From Terriglobia bacterium (GTDB lineage Bacteria > Acidobacteriota > Terriglobia > 20CM-2-55-15), in NCBI GenBank assembly GCA_036496425.1, contig DASXLG010000257.1:1-40635 (forward strand): a stretch of DNA of 40,635 bases, in the 5' to 3' direction. A model generated the notes under the pieces. It saw only the letters and a program-made list of their open reading frames with translations. It was not told where the DNA came from and did no database searches. The first letter of the stretch is position 1; each line of letters opens with the position of its first letter. A program made the translations under genes and the position numbers. Shown one piece after another: positions 15,259 to 24,456 of the stretch.

Positions 15259-17688
15259 ATGCGCGCCTATATGAAAGACCGCGCCGTCACGGCCCCGTTG
15301 CTGCCTCTGCTCCTGATTCTGTTCATCGGCAGCGGCTGCGCCGCGCTGATTTATGAAATCGTCTGGTCGCAACTGCTGGAGCTGGTGATCGGCGCGTCGG
15401 CTGTTTCTCTTGGAGTTCTCCTCGCGACATTCATGGGCGGCATGTGCCTGGGCAGCCTGTTATTTCCGCGACTGGTGTCGGCGCGCCATCATCCTTTGCG
15501 GCTTTATGCGCTGCTGGAAGTGGGTACCGCGGCGTTCGGCTTGTTGATTCTCTTCTGCATGCCTTACGTCGGCTCGATCTATGGCGCGATCGGCGCATTC
15601 GGGTTCTGGGGGATTGTTGTTCGCGCCACCATCTGCATCTTGTGTTTGATGCCGCCTACTCTCCTGATGGGAGCAACCCTTCCGGCGATTGCGCGGTGGG
15701 TACAGACCACTCCAAGCGGAATCGCATGGCTCGGCTTTTTCTATGGCGGAAACATTGCCGGAGCGGTGCTGGGATGCGTTCTGGCGGGGTTCTATCTGCT
15801 CCGCGTTTACGACATGAGTATCGCCACATATGTTGCGGCTTCGATCAACGTTGTTATCGCGGTGGCCGCCTTCCTCACCTCAAAAGCGGCACTATACTCG
15901 CCGCCGGATTTGGATTCCAAACAGTCGAATTCAGCCGTGCCGGGCTCATGGCCGGTCTATGTTGCCATCGCTCTATCGGGAATGGCGGCACTCGGCGCTG
16001 AAGTCGTCTGGACACGGCTGCTATCGATGCTGTTTGGCGCGTCTGTTTATGCCTTCTCCATCATTCTCGCCGTATTCCTGACAGCGCTCGGCATCGGCAG
16101 CAGCCGCGCATCAGCAATGTCGCGATGGAGTTCCAATCCCCGGCGCGATCTTGGCATTTGCCAGGCGCTTCTTATCTTGGCGATCGCCTGGTCAGCGTAT
16201 ATGACAAACAGCTCGCTGCCGTACTGGCCGGTGAACCCCACGTTGACGCTGAATTTCTGGGACAACTTTCAGATGGATATCTTCCGATGCGCGCTGGCGA
16301 TCGGGCCCGCAGCGCTGCTTTGGGGTGCGAGCTTCCCCTTGGCGTTGGCGGCAGCAACCGCAAGAGGCAAGGATCCGGGACGATTGGTGGGCGGAATCTA
16401 CGCCGCAAATACCATCGGCGGGATCGTTGGAGTGGCCGCATTCAGTCTGGTGTTCGTTGCCGGATATGGGACGCAGCAAGCGCAACAATCCTTGATTATC
16501 ATTTCCCTGGCCGCGGCGCTCCTGGCGCTCATACATGAAAACTTCAACAAGCGATCCCTCATACCTGCTGTAGCTGCCGTAGCGCTTGGCGCAATCTTCT
16601 TTATGACAATCCCCGTGGTTCCAGGGGGGTTCATCGCGTATGGGCGATTTTTCGCGAATGCTTCCTACAACCTCCGTAAAGACAAACCGAAAGTCATTTA
16701 CTCCGCGGAAGGCATCAATGCCGCCGTTGCCGTGACGGAGTTGCGCAGCGGCATCCGTAATTTTCATGTCGCGGGAAAGATCGAAGCTTCAACCGAGCCG
16801 CGGGACATGAAGATGCAGCGAATGCTGGGACATCTCCCGGCTCTGTACAATCCGGCACCGAAATCCATTCTCGTTGTCGGATTTGGCGCCGGGGTAACGG
16901 CCGGCGCATTCACGCTCTATCCCGGCGTCCAGCGCATCGTGATATGTGAAATCGAGCCGCTGATCCCCCAGGCCATTGCCGGATATTTTCGCAAGCAAAA
17001 CTACGACGTCCTCAAGGACCCGCGCGTTCAGATCGTCTACGACGATGCCAGGAATTTCATGCGCACGACACACGAGAAGTTCGACGTGATTTCATACGAC
17101 TCCATCCATCCGTGGGTCAAAGGCGCCGCATCACTGTATACGGAAGAATATTTCAAGCTGGCCCGCGAGCACCTGAATCCGGGTGGAACCATTTCACTTT
17201 GGGTGCCGCTCTATGAGTGCAGTATGGAAGCCGCGAAAAGCCAGATCGCGACATTTCTGAACGTTTTTCCAGACGGCACTCTGTGGGGAAACAGCTTCGA
17301 AGGGGCGGGCTATGACCTCGTGCTGATGGCCAAGAAAGGCGATCCCGCCATTGATCTTGCGCAACTCACCGACCGTCTCGCGCGGCAGGATCATTTAAAC
17401 GTCAAGTACTCGCTGGAAGATGTAGGAATCCATTCCGTCCCGGAACTTGCCGCGATGTACGCCGGCCGTGGGAAAGACCTTGCGCCGTGGCTTGCGGACG
17501 CACAAATCAATGACGATCGAAGTCTGAGGCTGCAATACCTGGCGGGTCTCTCATTAAACGACTACAACCAGGATGCGATCTATAAGACGATCCTCTCGTA
17601 CAACAAGTTTCCCGAGGATTTGTTTATCGGCCCGGCGGACATCAAGGCGGAACTCAAAGCAGCATTGGACCGCGCCCCAAAATCATAG
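15259..17688 (+). CDS. Membrane-anchored spermidine synthase-like protein
   Basis: An 809-residue two-part protein. Residues 10-470 contain many hydrophobic helices like a transporter-type membrane domain (FIGSGCAALIYEIVWSQLL, LLATFMGGMCLGSLLFPRL, PPTLLMGATLPAIARWV). Residues 480-720 form a spermidine-synthase-like Rossmann domain: SILVVGFGAGVTAGAFTLYPGVQRIVICEIEP, DPRVQIVYDDARNFM, VISYDSIHPWVKGAASLYTEEYF. The usual D-P-x-G-P-A motif of the active site is altered to HPWVKGAA, so aminopropyl transfer is not assured. Fusions of this type are widespread and poorly understood. ATG 15259 and ATG 15271 are both possible starts. Confidence 0.8.
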   Translation: MRAYMKDRAVTAPLLPLLLILFIGSGCAALIYEIVWSQLLELVIGASAVSLGVLLATFMGGMCLGSLLFPRLVSARHHPLRLYALLEVGTAAFGLLILFCMPYVGSIYGAIGAFGFWGIVVRATICILCLMPPTLLMGATLPAIARWVQTTPSGIAWLGFFYGGNIAGAVLGCVLAGFYLLRVYDMSIATYVAASINVVIAVAAFLTSKAALYSPPDLDSKQSNSAVPGSWPVYVAIALSGMAALGAEVVWTRLLSMLFGASVYAFSIILAVFLTALGIGSSRASAMSRWSSNPRRDLGICQALLILAIAWSAYMTNSSLPYWPVNPTLTLNFWDNFQMDIFRCALAIGPAALLWGASFPLALAAATARGKDPGRLVGGIYAANTIGGIVGVAAFSLVFVAGYGTQQAQQSLIIISLAAALLALIHENFNKRSLIPAVAAVALGAIFFMTIPVVPGGFIAYGRFFANASYNLRKDKPKVIYSAEGINAAVAVTELRSGIRNFHVAGKIEASTEPRDMKMQRMLGHLPALYNPAPKSILVVGFGAGVTAGAFTLYPGVQRIVICEIEPLIPQAIAGYFRKQNYDVLKDPRVQIVYDDARNFMRTTHEKFDVISYDSIHPWVKGAASLYTEEYFKLAREHLNPGGTISLWVPLYECSMEAAKSQIATFLNVFPDGTLWGNSFEGAGYDLVLMAKKGDPAIDLAQLTDRLARQDHLNVKYSLEDVGIHSVPELAAMYAGRGKDLAPWLADAQINDDRSLRLQYLAGLSLNDYNQDAIYKTILSYNKFPEDLFIGPADIKAELKAALDRAPKS

Positions 17689-17704
17689 GAAGGAACACAA
17701 GAAG

Positions 17705-17754
17705 CACAAAAAGCACAAGAGGCGCTTCTTCTTGTGCCTCTTGTGCTTTTTGTG
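17705..17754. terminator. Long hairpin of CACAAGAGG repeats
   Basis: A perfect 19-bp inverted repeat pairs CACAAAAAGCACAAGAGGC (17705-17723) with GCCTCTTGTGCTTTTTGTG (17736-17754). It lies between the convergent ends of the spermidine-synthase-like and TonB receptor 2 genes and could stop transcription in both directions. Its internal 9-10-nt units resemble sequences at 35118-35147 and 39401-39430. Confidence 0.65.
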
Positions 17755-17776
17755 TTCGTTCCGTGTTTCGCCCGCG

Positions 17777-20700
17777 TCAGAAGAAATATTTCAGAGCGAA
17801 CTGCACGTCTCTATTGAGGACGCTGCCGGGAGCGGCACCCACAGCTGAGGTGATCAAGCCGTAATTACTTGTGAGGGAGGTGGATGGATTTCCCGGACGA
17901 AAGCTGTTCGTCACGTTGTACATGTCGACTCTGGCCTGGATGCGCTGACCTTCCTTAATCTGGAAATTCCGGGACAAGGCGGCATCCCACTGCCAGAAAC
18001 CCGGTCCGACGATGTTGAACTTGCCGTGATTGGAAGACAGCGCACCCGTGGACGCCGCGACGAACGCGCCGGGAGCTAAATATTGTGCGCGTGGTCCGGT
18101 CGGCCGGCCCGGGGAGTAGGGATCCGCCAGCTTCTGAATTGCAGTCTGACCTGCCGTAGATCCGCCAATCAGGGCCGTATCCCCGCCACTGGCGATTGTG
18201 AGATAGCTGCCGGTATTCGCCCGAACAATGCTCGACACACTCCAACCGGTCAACGCGCCGCGGACCAGAGTATTGCTGAAACGTGGAACCTGGGCGATGG
18301 CCGTGGTAGTAAAGCGCTGCCTGAAATCCGTGCCGCAGTTGACGCGATTCCAATCATGTTGATGCACCGGCGCGGCGGCCAAACCGGTGACGCCGGGCAG
18401 CCAATTACCGTTGTTGTCGAAGAATGCCGTCGATGGAGTTCCAGGATCATGACCATTGATACTGGTGTAGGTATCGCCGGTATCCACGTTTGGCATACCC
18501 GTTAATGCGGGATTTCCGGTCAAGTCATTGATGCAGTGTGACCAGGTATAGTTCGCATTGAGAGTCAGATCCTTCGCCTGGCGCCGGACCGACAGAACCA
18601 ATCCATTGTATTGAGCGTTCTCCCCGGCTTCGAATGTATCCAGCGATGACGCATATTGACCTACCGCGGCGTTCGTCATCGAGAGAATCCTGCGATAGTT
18701 CAAACTGGTCGCACTGGAGCATGGTGAAGCTGAAGCCCTCGCGGCCGCCAGAGTGGCTACCTGGCCATCTGCCACGAGCAGACTCTGTGTCCCGCCGGCG
18801 CCGTTGGGAACCATACAACCTCCAGTCGATACTCCCGTGCCTGGAACATAAAGACCCGGATTCAGGGGATACGTTCCCCAACCATGACGCGTTCCATTGC
18901 CTGTATATTGGACGGACACAAAGAAGTTAGCTGGTAATTGACGCTGCACACTCAAGCTGTAGGTCTGGACGTAAGTCGTTGTCAGGTCCGGGGGTGTGCT
19001 GATGAAAGGACCGAACGGCGTAAAGGGAATACTTTTGTTCGACAGTGAGTTGTTGTACGGGAATGGGCTTACATTCGGTGCGAATCCAGCCCCGTGGAAA
19101 CCCGCCCACGGATTTGAAAGCGTCGCGGCCGAGCTTTGAGGACCAAAGCTTGTTCCGGTATCGTCGCCAAAAGGCGGAGCAATGTTGGTGTTGAAGTTCC
19201 ACTGCCCATTCACGAAATCATACGAAATGGCGTAGGAGGCCCGAATCGCCGTTTTGCCGTCGCCTTTCGGATCAAAACCCATGCCGATGCGGGGCCCAAA
19301 GGTTTTCCAGTTGTGGTTCAGACCCGCCTGCGCATTCGGAAATCCCGGATCTCCGGGATAACTGAAGCCCGGAGGCGCAGTGGAAAAAACCTGGCTCTTC
19401 TGGCCCGCCAACATGGCCTGGTAACTGAAGTTGTAAATGTGGCCATCGAGCTGCTGTTGCGGGAAGAATGGCTCCCATCGCACGCCTGCGTTTACGGTCA
19501 GTCTGTTTGTTGCTTTCCATTGATCCTGGACGTGATAGCCCATGTACCATTGCTTCATTAAAAGCCCGTTCGGGGCCGACTCCCGCAGCGTTGTCCAGTG
19601 CCCGAGCAGAAAATCTGCCCAGCCCAAACCGGTACTGGTGGAGTCCAGCGTGGTCTGCGAGGGCGAGAAGCTGAAAACCGGAATAGACCTCACATTCGCA
19701 TACGAAATCACTTTCCAGGTTGCGATCGATCCGCCGAAAGAAATCTGATGCCGGCCATGCGTTATGCTGATATTGTCTGAAATGTTTGCCGTATTGGTGC
19801 TGTTGGTGGCATCGGTCTGAACGCCACCCTGACCGCTAGCCGCCCCTACTCCTCCGCCGCTTGAATTCACAGCAAACTCGAACGTCTTCTTCAAATACGT
19901 AAAAGCGTTGATGCCCAGATCATTGACATCATATGCAAATGGGCCCTCTCGATGGATGAATGTCCGGTTCGCAGCCAGATTGAGACTGTTTATCATTGTG
20001 GGGCTGATCACATAGGTATCGCCGATTGTGAAGAAAGCTCCGGTGTTGTCCTGCCCGTTTGACCCTAGATTTGCCGTGTCCTGGAACCCCAGGTGTGAGG
20101 TTTCCAAAGTGTTCGGGACAGCAGTAAGTTGCGGAGTCAGGAAAAACCGCCCCGTTATCGTATTCTTCGCGCTTTTCTGATAATCGATTTTGCCGATGAT
20201 TTGCGAATCATGCGCGGAGTTGTAGCTCGTGTGCCAAACGCGCCCGCATGGATCATTTCCGACGGTACCTGAGTGACCGGTCTGCATCGGATTATCCGCC
20301 CACAAACTTAGCGGTGCATGGGTTGCACCGAACACATCGTCCTGCATGCCGTTGACCTGAGGCAAAAGGTGAATCAGCTTCACTGCCGCCGGGTCGAACC
20401 GTTTCGGGTCGATGAAGTTGGGGCTGTCCGTCAACCTGAGCTGCCCCGGAGTTCCGCCGGCAAAATTGTTGATCGGCACGCTCTGGCATCCGCCGATCTG
20501 ATTTTTGGAATCGGTATATACCTTGAGGAATTGTGAAAAATCGCCGTTCAGCATGGCAGGCGTCGGAAGGGTTACAGCTGAGTTTGTGGGATTCGATGTG
20601 CTGGTGGTGTACTGATACGCGCCGAAAAAGAACAACTTGTCTTTCAGAATCGGACCGCCAATGGTGCCACCGATCTGCTGCCGCCTCTGGGAGCCCTTTG

Positions 20701-21523
20701 TGGTCGAAGTATATCCCCGGGCTCCGAACTTATCGTTACGGTAGTAATCGAACACGTCACCATGGAATTGATTCGTTCCGGATTTCGTTACGGAAGCCAC
20801 TGTTGCGCCGCCCTGGAATCCGCCACTGGCATTCTGCGCTCCTGTCTGGATACTGAATTCCTGCAACGCATCGGGAAACGGGATTGGAAAGTTGAGGTTG
20901 TCAAAAGGATTGGTATGGAGAGCGCCATCCAAGGTGAATGTCGTCGAGCCTTCCGCCAATCCCTGTATGGACAACCCAACGCCGCCTTGCAGTGAACGCG
21001 TCGACGCGTTACCTGCGGTATCCGGAACGACTCCACCGGAAAGACCGAGCAAATCGGTCGGGTTCCGGCTTTGGAGAGGCAACTCCAGGATTTCCTGGTT
21101 TTCGATCACCTGCCGGACGCCGAGGTTCTGCGTCTCCACCAGCGTGACATTGGCATTGACCTCAACCTCCTGGCTCACCTGGCCGACTGCCATCGTGACG
21201 TTCAGGTTGGGATTCTGGTTAACGCCAAGTTCGATTCCAGTCTGAACAAAAGTGCGAAATCCCGGTAACGCCGCCTCCACCTTGTAAGGGCCTACCGGAA
21301 GATTCGGCAGAACGAAATTGCCGCGTTCGTCACTAACCACCTGGCGGCTGACATTCGTGCTCGTTTGCGTCGCCGTCACTTCCACTCCAGGCAACACCGC
21401 CCCGGAGGGATCCTTAACGGTGCCGTTTATCGTTGCGGTACCTTGAGCTTGCGGTGCAGCTGCGGAGTATCCGAACGTGGAAACGAGCAACAAATATAGC
21501 GTCGTCGCTAAGACACGTTTCAT
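17777..21523 (-). CDS. TonB-dependent Oar-like outer-membrane receptor 2
   Basis: A 1248-residue protein with a signal peptide (ending SAAAPQAQG), a carboxypeptidase-regulatory-like domain (INGTVKDPSGAVLPGVEVTAT to VEAALPGFRTF), a plug region (LELPLQSRNPTDLLGLSGGV; SIQGLAEGSTTFTLDGA) and a beta barrel ending in aromatic residues (DVQFALKYFF). ATG 21523 is supported by AGGAGGAG about seven nt upstream; the longer frame starting at 21598 lacks this. It is the last gene of the long minus-strand cluster, separated from the hydrolase gene by a hairpin, and is the likely outer-membrane entry point of that system. Confidence 0.9.
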   Translation of the reverse strand: MKRVLATTLYLLLVSTFGYSAAAPQAQGTATINGTVKDPSGAVLPGVEVTATQTSTNVSRQVVSDERGNFVLPNLPVGPYKVEAALPGFRTFVQTGIELGVNQNPNLNVTMAVGQVSQEVEVNANVTLVETQNLGVRQVIENQEILELPLQSRNPTDLLGLSGGVVPDTAGNASTRSLQGGVGLSIQGLAEGSTTFTLDGALHTNPFDNLNFPIPFPDALQEFSIQTGAQNASGGFQGGATVASVTKSGTNQFHGDVFDYYRNDKFGARGYTSTTKGSQRRQQIGGTIGGPILKDKLFFFGAYQYTTSTSNPTNSAVTLPTPAMLNGDFSQFLKVYTDSKNQIGGCQSVPINNFAGGTPGQLRLTDSPNFIDPKRFDPAAVKLIHLLPQVNGMQDDVFGATHAPLSLWADNPMQTGHSGTVGNDPCGRVWHTSYNSAHDSQIIGKIDYQKSAKNTITGRFFLTPQLTAVPNTLETSHLGFQDTANLGSNGQDNTGAFFTIGDTYVISPTMINSLNLAANRTFIHREGPFAYDVNDLGINAFTYLKKTFEFAVNSSGGGVGAASGQGGVQTDATNSTNTANISDNISITHGRHQISFGGSIATWKVISYANVRSIPVFSFSPSQTTLDSTSTGLGWADFLLGHWTTLRESAPNGLLMKQWYMGYHVQDQWKATNRLTVNAGVRWEPFFPQQQLDGHIYNFSYQAMLAGQKSQVFSTAPPGFSYPGDPGFPNAQAGLNHNWKTFGPRIGMGFDPKGDGKTAIRASYAISYDFVNGQWNFNTNIAPPFGDDTGTSFGPQSSAATLSNPWAGFHGAGFAPNVSPFPYNNSLSNKSIPFTPFGPFISTPPDLTTTYVQTYSLSVQRQLPANFFVSVQYTGNGTRHGWGTYPLNPGLYVPGTGVSTGGCMVPNGAGGTQSLLVADGQVATLAAARASASPCSSATSLNYRRILSMTNAAVGQYASSLDTFEAGENAQYNGLVLSVRRQAKDLTLNANYTWSHCINDLTGNPALTGMPNVDTGDTYTSINGHDPGTPSTAFFDNNGNWLPGVTGLAAAPVHQHDWNRVNCGTDFRQRFTTTAIAQVPRFSNTLVRGALTGWSVSSIVRANTGSYLTIASGGDTALIGGSTAGQTAIQKLADPYSPGRPTGPRAQYLAPGAFVAASTGALSSNHGKFNIVGPGFWQWDAALSRNFQIKEGQRIQARVDMYNVTNSFRPGNPSTSLTSNYGLITSAVGAAPGSVLNRDVQFALKYFF

Positions 21524-21631
21524 GTAGTCTCCTCCTACCAACCTTCTTGTTAAAAACGAACCTGACTCCACCCGAGAATCTGGCGCGAATTTAAGCACTT
21601 CCCCACAGTGAAGTCAAAGCAATAGAGAGAC

Positions 21632-21693
21632 AAATTAGCCGCAGATGACAGGGATGCCCTATCTGCGGCATCCGCGTCATCTGCGGCTAATTT
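21632..21693. terminator. 62-nt hairpin before TonB receptor 2
   Basis: AATTAGCCGCAGATGAC (21633-21649) pairs perfectly with GTCATCTGCGGCTAATT (21676-21692), and an inner stem pairs GGATGCC (21652-21658) with GGCATCC (21667-21673). It follows the alpha/beta hydrolase stop by about ten nt on the minus strand and may terminate or attenuate transcription into the receptor gene. The T6 run is on the plus side, so it may instead be a dispersed repeat. Confidence 0.6.
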
Positions 21694-21703
21694 TTTGCTC
21701 TGT

Positions 21704-23227
21704 TCAGAACGTGACTCGCGCGGCTTCCGCAATGACCAGCGGCTTGTAGACTGGAAGCGCCCAGCCCTGTTTCACGAGCTCGTCATAGCGCTTTGCAACC
21801 TGGCTCTGATAGTTCTTGGAGTCTTTGTAGAGTTTCTTCAACTGGTCTTTCGGCAGCGCGGTCTCGTAGTTTCCAAGGCCGCAGAGCTGATTGATACCCT
21901 GGACGCCGCGATTCGCAATCCACGGATTCGCGTTGGGAACCGGCGGGTCTGCCCCTTCGTTCGGAGTGTGGAAGCTCTTGGTCGGAACATCGACGTAGGT
22001 GTTCCGGATGCCGCCTTTAACGTTTCCGAATTCATCGAGGGCCAGCAAGGCGCCGTTCTTGCGGTCGTGTTCGGGTTTGTTGTCGGGATTGAAATCCACG
22101 TAGAACCGGTCGGCATGAGGAGGCATGACGCCTTTGTCGACCCATGCGAAAAGCTTATCGAGGGCGACAGACATCATGACGCCCATCGGATACCGGCTGA
22201 TCGGATATTTGCAGGGATCGGGGTAATACGCGCCCGCAAACCTCGAATCGATATGCGCCATCCCGGCAAATTCATAAACCCGGAGCTTGTCGTTGTCCGG
22301 CTGGGTTGTGCCCCGGCCCTGGAAGGTTTCGCGCATCGTGGGAACGAGGATCGTCGGAACGTCGAGCTCAGGGATCTGGCCGTTCGCGCTGGTCGGCATG
22401 AAGGCGTCGTAGATGGGCTTCATATCGGACAACCGCATCGCCATATGGGCATTCGTCAGGTACTGCGTGGCAACACCGGCAGAGGCCGAAGACCCGGTGA
22501 GGACCATCTTGCGGAGCGTGAGGCCGTTCAGCGGATTGTCTTTATGGTCGGACTTCAGCAGAGCTCCCACCTGCGCAATGATGTCGTTGGCGGTTCCGTT
22601 GGGAAGGACAAGGTCCTTGTAGCGGGTTTCATTGCTCGCGACCAGCCCAGGCGATGCGCTGGTCAGGATCTCGAGACCGATCACGCCGCTGTTCATCGCG
22701 TAGACCTGAACAAAGTGAAACACCCAGGGATTGCCGCTCGGGTGCATCGATTCGGCAAGAATCAAGCCATTGAATTTGCTGTTGTCCTTGGGTTTCCGGA
22801 TGACGATACGCGTTTTGTAGGCCTGACCGTTCGCTGCGGTTCCGGAAACGAAGTATTCCTTCGCCTCATAACCGTATTTCGCGTAGATGTCCTTCGCGGG
22901 AATCTGCACGTTCTTCACATCGTCGTGAGAGTCCATGAAGGTCTCGAAGAACGGACCCGGGCCGGTGACTTCGATTGCGGCAGGAATCGGAGCCACAACC
23001 TGCTTCACCGGCGCCGCTGCTTCGGCGCCGCGTTGTCCGCGGCCACCACCGCCGCGTTGCCCCTGGCCGCGCTGGCCTTGACCGCCGCCGCGCTGACCCT
23101 GGCCGGCACCCTGGGCCGGACTCTGTCCGGGCACCGGAATCGGTGTCTGTCCTAAAAATGTAATTGCGCTGAGCGCGACAATGAAGGCGCTCAGCGCAAT
23201 GGCTCTTCCTGGCAATTTCGTGACCAT
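21704..23227 (-). CDS. Exported alpha/beta hydrolase (Abhydrolase_10-like)
   Basis: A 507-residue protein. A signal peptide (about residues 1-27) is followed by a Gly/Gln/Arg-rich stretch (about 36-68, GQRGGGGRGQRG type) and then a domain that I match from memory to the PF20091 alpha/beta hydrolases. A G-x-S-x-S nucleophile motif (TGSSASAG) has its Ser near residue 247, and later come VYEFAGMAHID and ALLALDEFGNVKGGIRNTYVDVP, a signature segment of that group. It is probably a periplasmic esterase or related hydrolase; the substrate is unknown. ATG 23227 is chosen for AAGGAGAA eight nt upstream. It lies 43 nt downstream of the MBL-fold gene. Confidence 0.75.
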   Translation of the reverse strand: MVTKLPGRAIALSAFIVALSAITFLGQTPIPVPGQSPAQGAGQGQRGGGQGQRGQGQRGGGGRGQRGAEAAAPVKQVVAPIPAAIEVTGPGPFFETFMDSHDDVKNVQIPAKDIYAKYGYEAKEYFVSGTAANGQAYKTRIVIRKPKDNSKFNGLILAESMHPSGNPWVFHFVQVYAMNSGVIGLEILTSASPGLVASNETRYKDLVLPNGTANDIIAQVGALLKSDHKDNPLNGLTLRKMVLTGSSASAGVATQYLTNAHMAMRLSDMKPIYDAFMPTSANGQIPELDVPTILVPTMRETFQGRGTTQPDNDKLRVYEFAGMAHIDSRFAGAYYPDPCKYPISRYPMGVMMSVALDKLFAWVDKGVMPPHADRFYVDFNPDNKPEHDRKNGALLALDEFGNVKGGIRNTYVDVPTKSFHTPNEGADPPVPNANPWIANRGVQGINQLCGLGNYETALPKDQLKKLYKDSKNYQSQVAKRYDELVKQGWALPVYKPLVIAEAARVTF

Positions 23228-23270
23228 CACGTTCTCCTTGTAGCGTTTCGCGCTGTAGGCGCGGCCCATC

Positions 23271-24386
23271 CTATTTCTTCGGCTTTAGCGTTTTGTATAC
23301 CGCCTCAACAAACATGTCGGTAGTCCACGGGCCGGTTGCCGTACCGTACCGAAGATCGTAGTCCATTGTAGGCTTTGCAGCTCTCACCTGCTGCAGGGAC
23401 AGGCCCCGGTTCACCATGTCCTGAATGCGATCGCGAATGACCGTGCACATATCGCGGTAGTAACCGACATCGGCAGAGTCACTGAGGCGGCCATGCCCGG
23501 GGATGATCATCGTGCCGCCTTCTTCGCGGAACTCCGGAATCGAGAGGTCCAGGATATGGTTCAGCGCGTCGAGGACGCCTTGAATCGTGCCGCCTTTGTC
23601 GACATCGATGACCGGCCAGGTATCCTGGCGGAAAAGATCTCCCGAAACGATGACATCCGAGCCGCGGAAATACACGATGGTGTCTCCATCGGTCGTGGCC
23701 TTCGGCGCGTGGTACAGCATGATGCCTTCGCCATTCACAAAATTATTGAACTTCAGCTGCGGGAGACTGTACGTATCGGTCGGCAGCATTCCAGCCGCTG
23801 TGGGCTTCTGGCCGGGCTTGGTTTCGCTCAATCGGGCCAGCAGTTCTTCACGCGAAAAAATTGCGGCTCCCGAAGGGGCATACGCGCCGACGTTGCCGCC
23901 GGAAATTGTGACGCCGCCGCCGCTGATCTTTTCATTGCCGCCGATGTGCTCGGGGCCGATCGTTGTATTGATGATCCAGCGGATGCCTTCGGCCGGCGCC
24001 ACGCTGTTGAAGTTGATCATGCTTCGAGTTTCCGAAGCGAAGCCGAGTGGCTGGGGAATGGAGTTTTCAAGATTCTCGAGATACTTCACCGTCGCCAGCA
24101 GCTTGTCCGCGTTCTCCGCGGAGCCCGAATCCACCATCGCGACGCCATCGCGACCGACTTGAACCGCCACATTGGCGCCATTGGAGCCGGCGCCGGGAAT
24201 CAGAAAAACTTTGGTGTTCCGAACGCGCCAGAACGGCAGCGGCGGAGGAGCCATCGGAGTATTGTTCGCATTCAGGGACGAAACGGCACCTTGATACTGC
24301 GCCAGAACCCCCGTCTGACCGCTGATGCCGATCGCCACGGCCGCAGCGGCCGCCAGCAGGCTCGTTCGCAACAGGCAGGCCTTCAT
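23271..24386 (-). CDS. Exported MBL-fold protein with altered metal ligands
   Basis: A 371-residue protein with a signal peptide (about residues 1-30) and a metallo-beta-lactamase fold: NVAVQVGRDGVAMVDSG, the loop INTTIGPEHIGGNE, YHAPKATTDGDTIVYF, VIVSGDLF and IIPGHGRLSD. In usual members the loop reads NTHxHxDHxGGN and the next segment AHTDGD. Here the first two His are Thr and Gly, the Asp is Glu, and the later His is Thr, while the last His of the loop, the Asp of SGDLF and the His of PGHG remain. Metal binding may be changed or lost. ATG 24386 follows a GGTGA; a GTG at 24395 overlaps the stop of an upstream micro-ORF and is an alternative start. Confidence 0.75.
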   Translation of the reverse strand: MKACLLRTSLLAAAAAVAIGISGQTGVLAQYQGAVSSLNANNTPMAPPPLPFWRVRNTKVFLIPGAGSNGANVAVQVGRDGVAMVDSGSAENADKLLATVKYLENLENSIPQPLGFASETRSMINFNSVAPAEGIRWIINTTIGPEHIGGNEKISGGGVTISGGNVGAYAPSGAAIFSREELLARLSETKPGQKPTAAGMLPTDTYSLPQLKFNNFVNGEGIMLYHAPKATTDGDTIVYFRGSDVIVSGDLFRQDTWPVIDVDKGGTIQGVLDALNHILDLSIPEFREEGGTMIIPGHGRLSDSADVGYYRDMCTVIRDRIQDMVNRGLSLQQVRAAKPTMDYDLRYGTATGPWTTDMFVEAVYKTLKPKK

Positions 24387-24391
24387 TTCTG

Positions 24392-24433
24392 TCACCGGCT
24401 GCGCGCTACCGCGCTTGCATTCGCTCCGCTCAT
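24392..24433 (-). CDS. MSGAN micro-ORF upstream of MBL gene
   Basis: A 13-codon frame, MSGANASAVARSR, with GGGAG about eight nt before its ATG. Its TGA overlaps a GTG start of the MBL-fold gene (GTGA). Two similar micro-ORFs precede the DUF6644-like gene at 27165. It may be a coupled leader peptide or just part of a repeat; expression is not shown. Confidence 0.35.
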   Translation of the reverse strand: MSGANASAVARSR

Positions 24434-24456
24434 CGAAACATCTCCCATAAGTCGTT

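Noticed and set aside
23041-23110. GC-rich repeated codons that look like a minisatellite
   Set aside because: They are the in-frame Gly/Gln/Arg segment of the alpha/beta hydrolase and need no separate repeat call.
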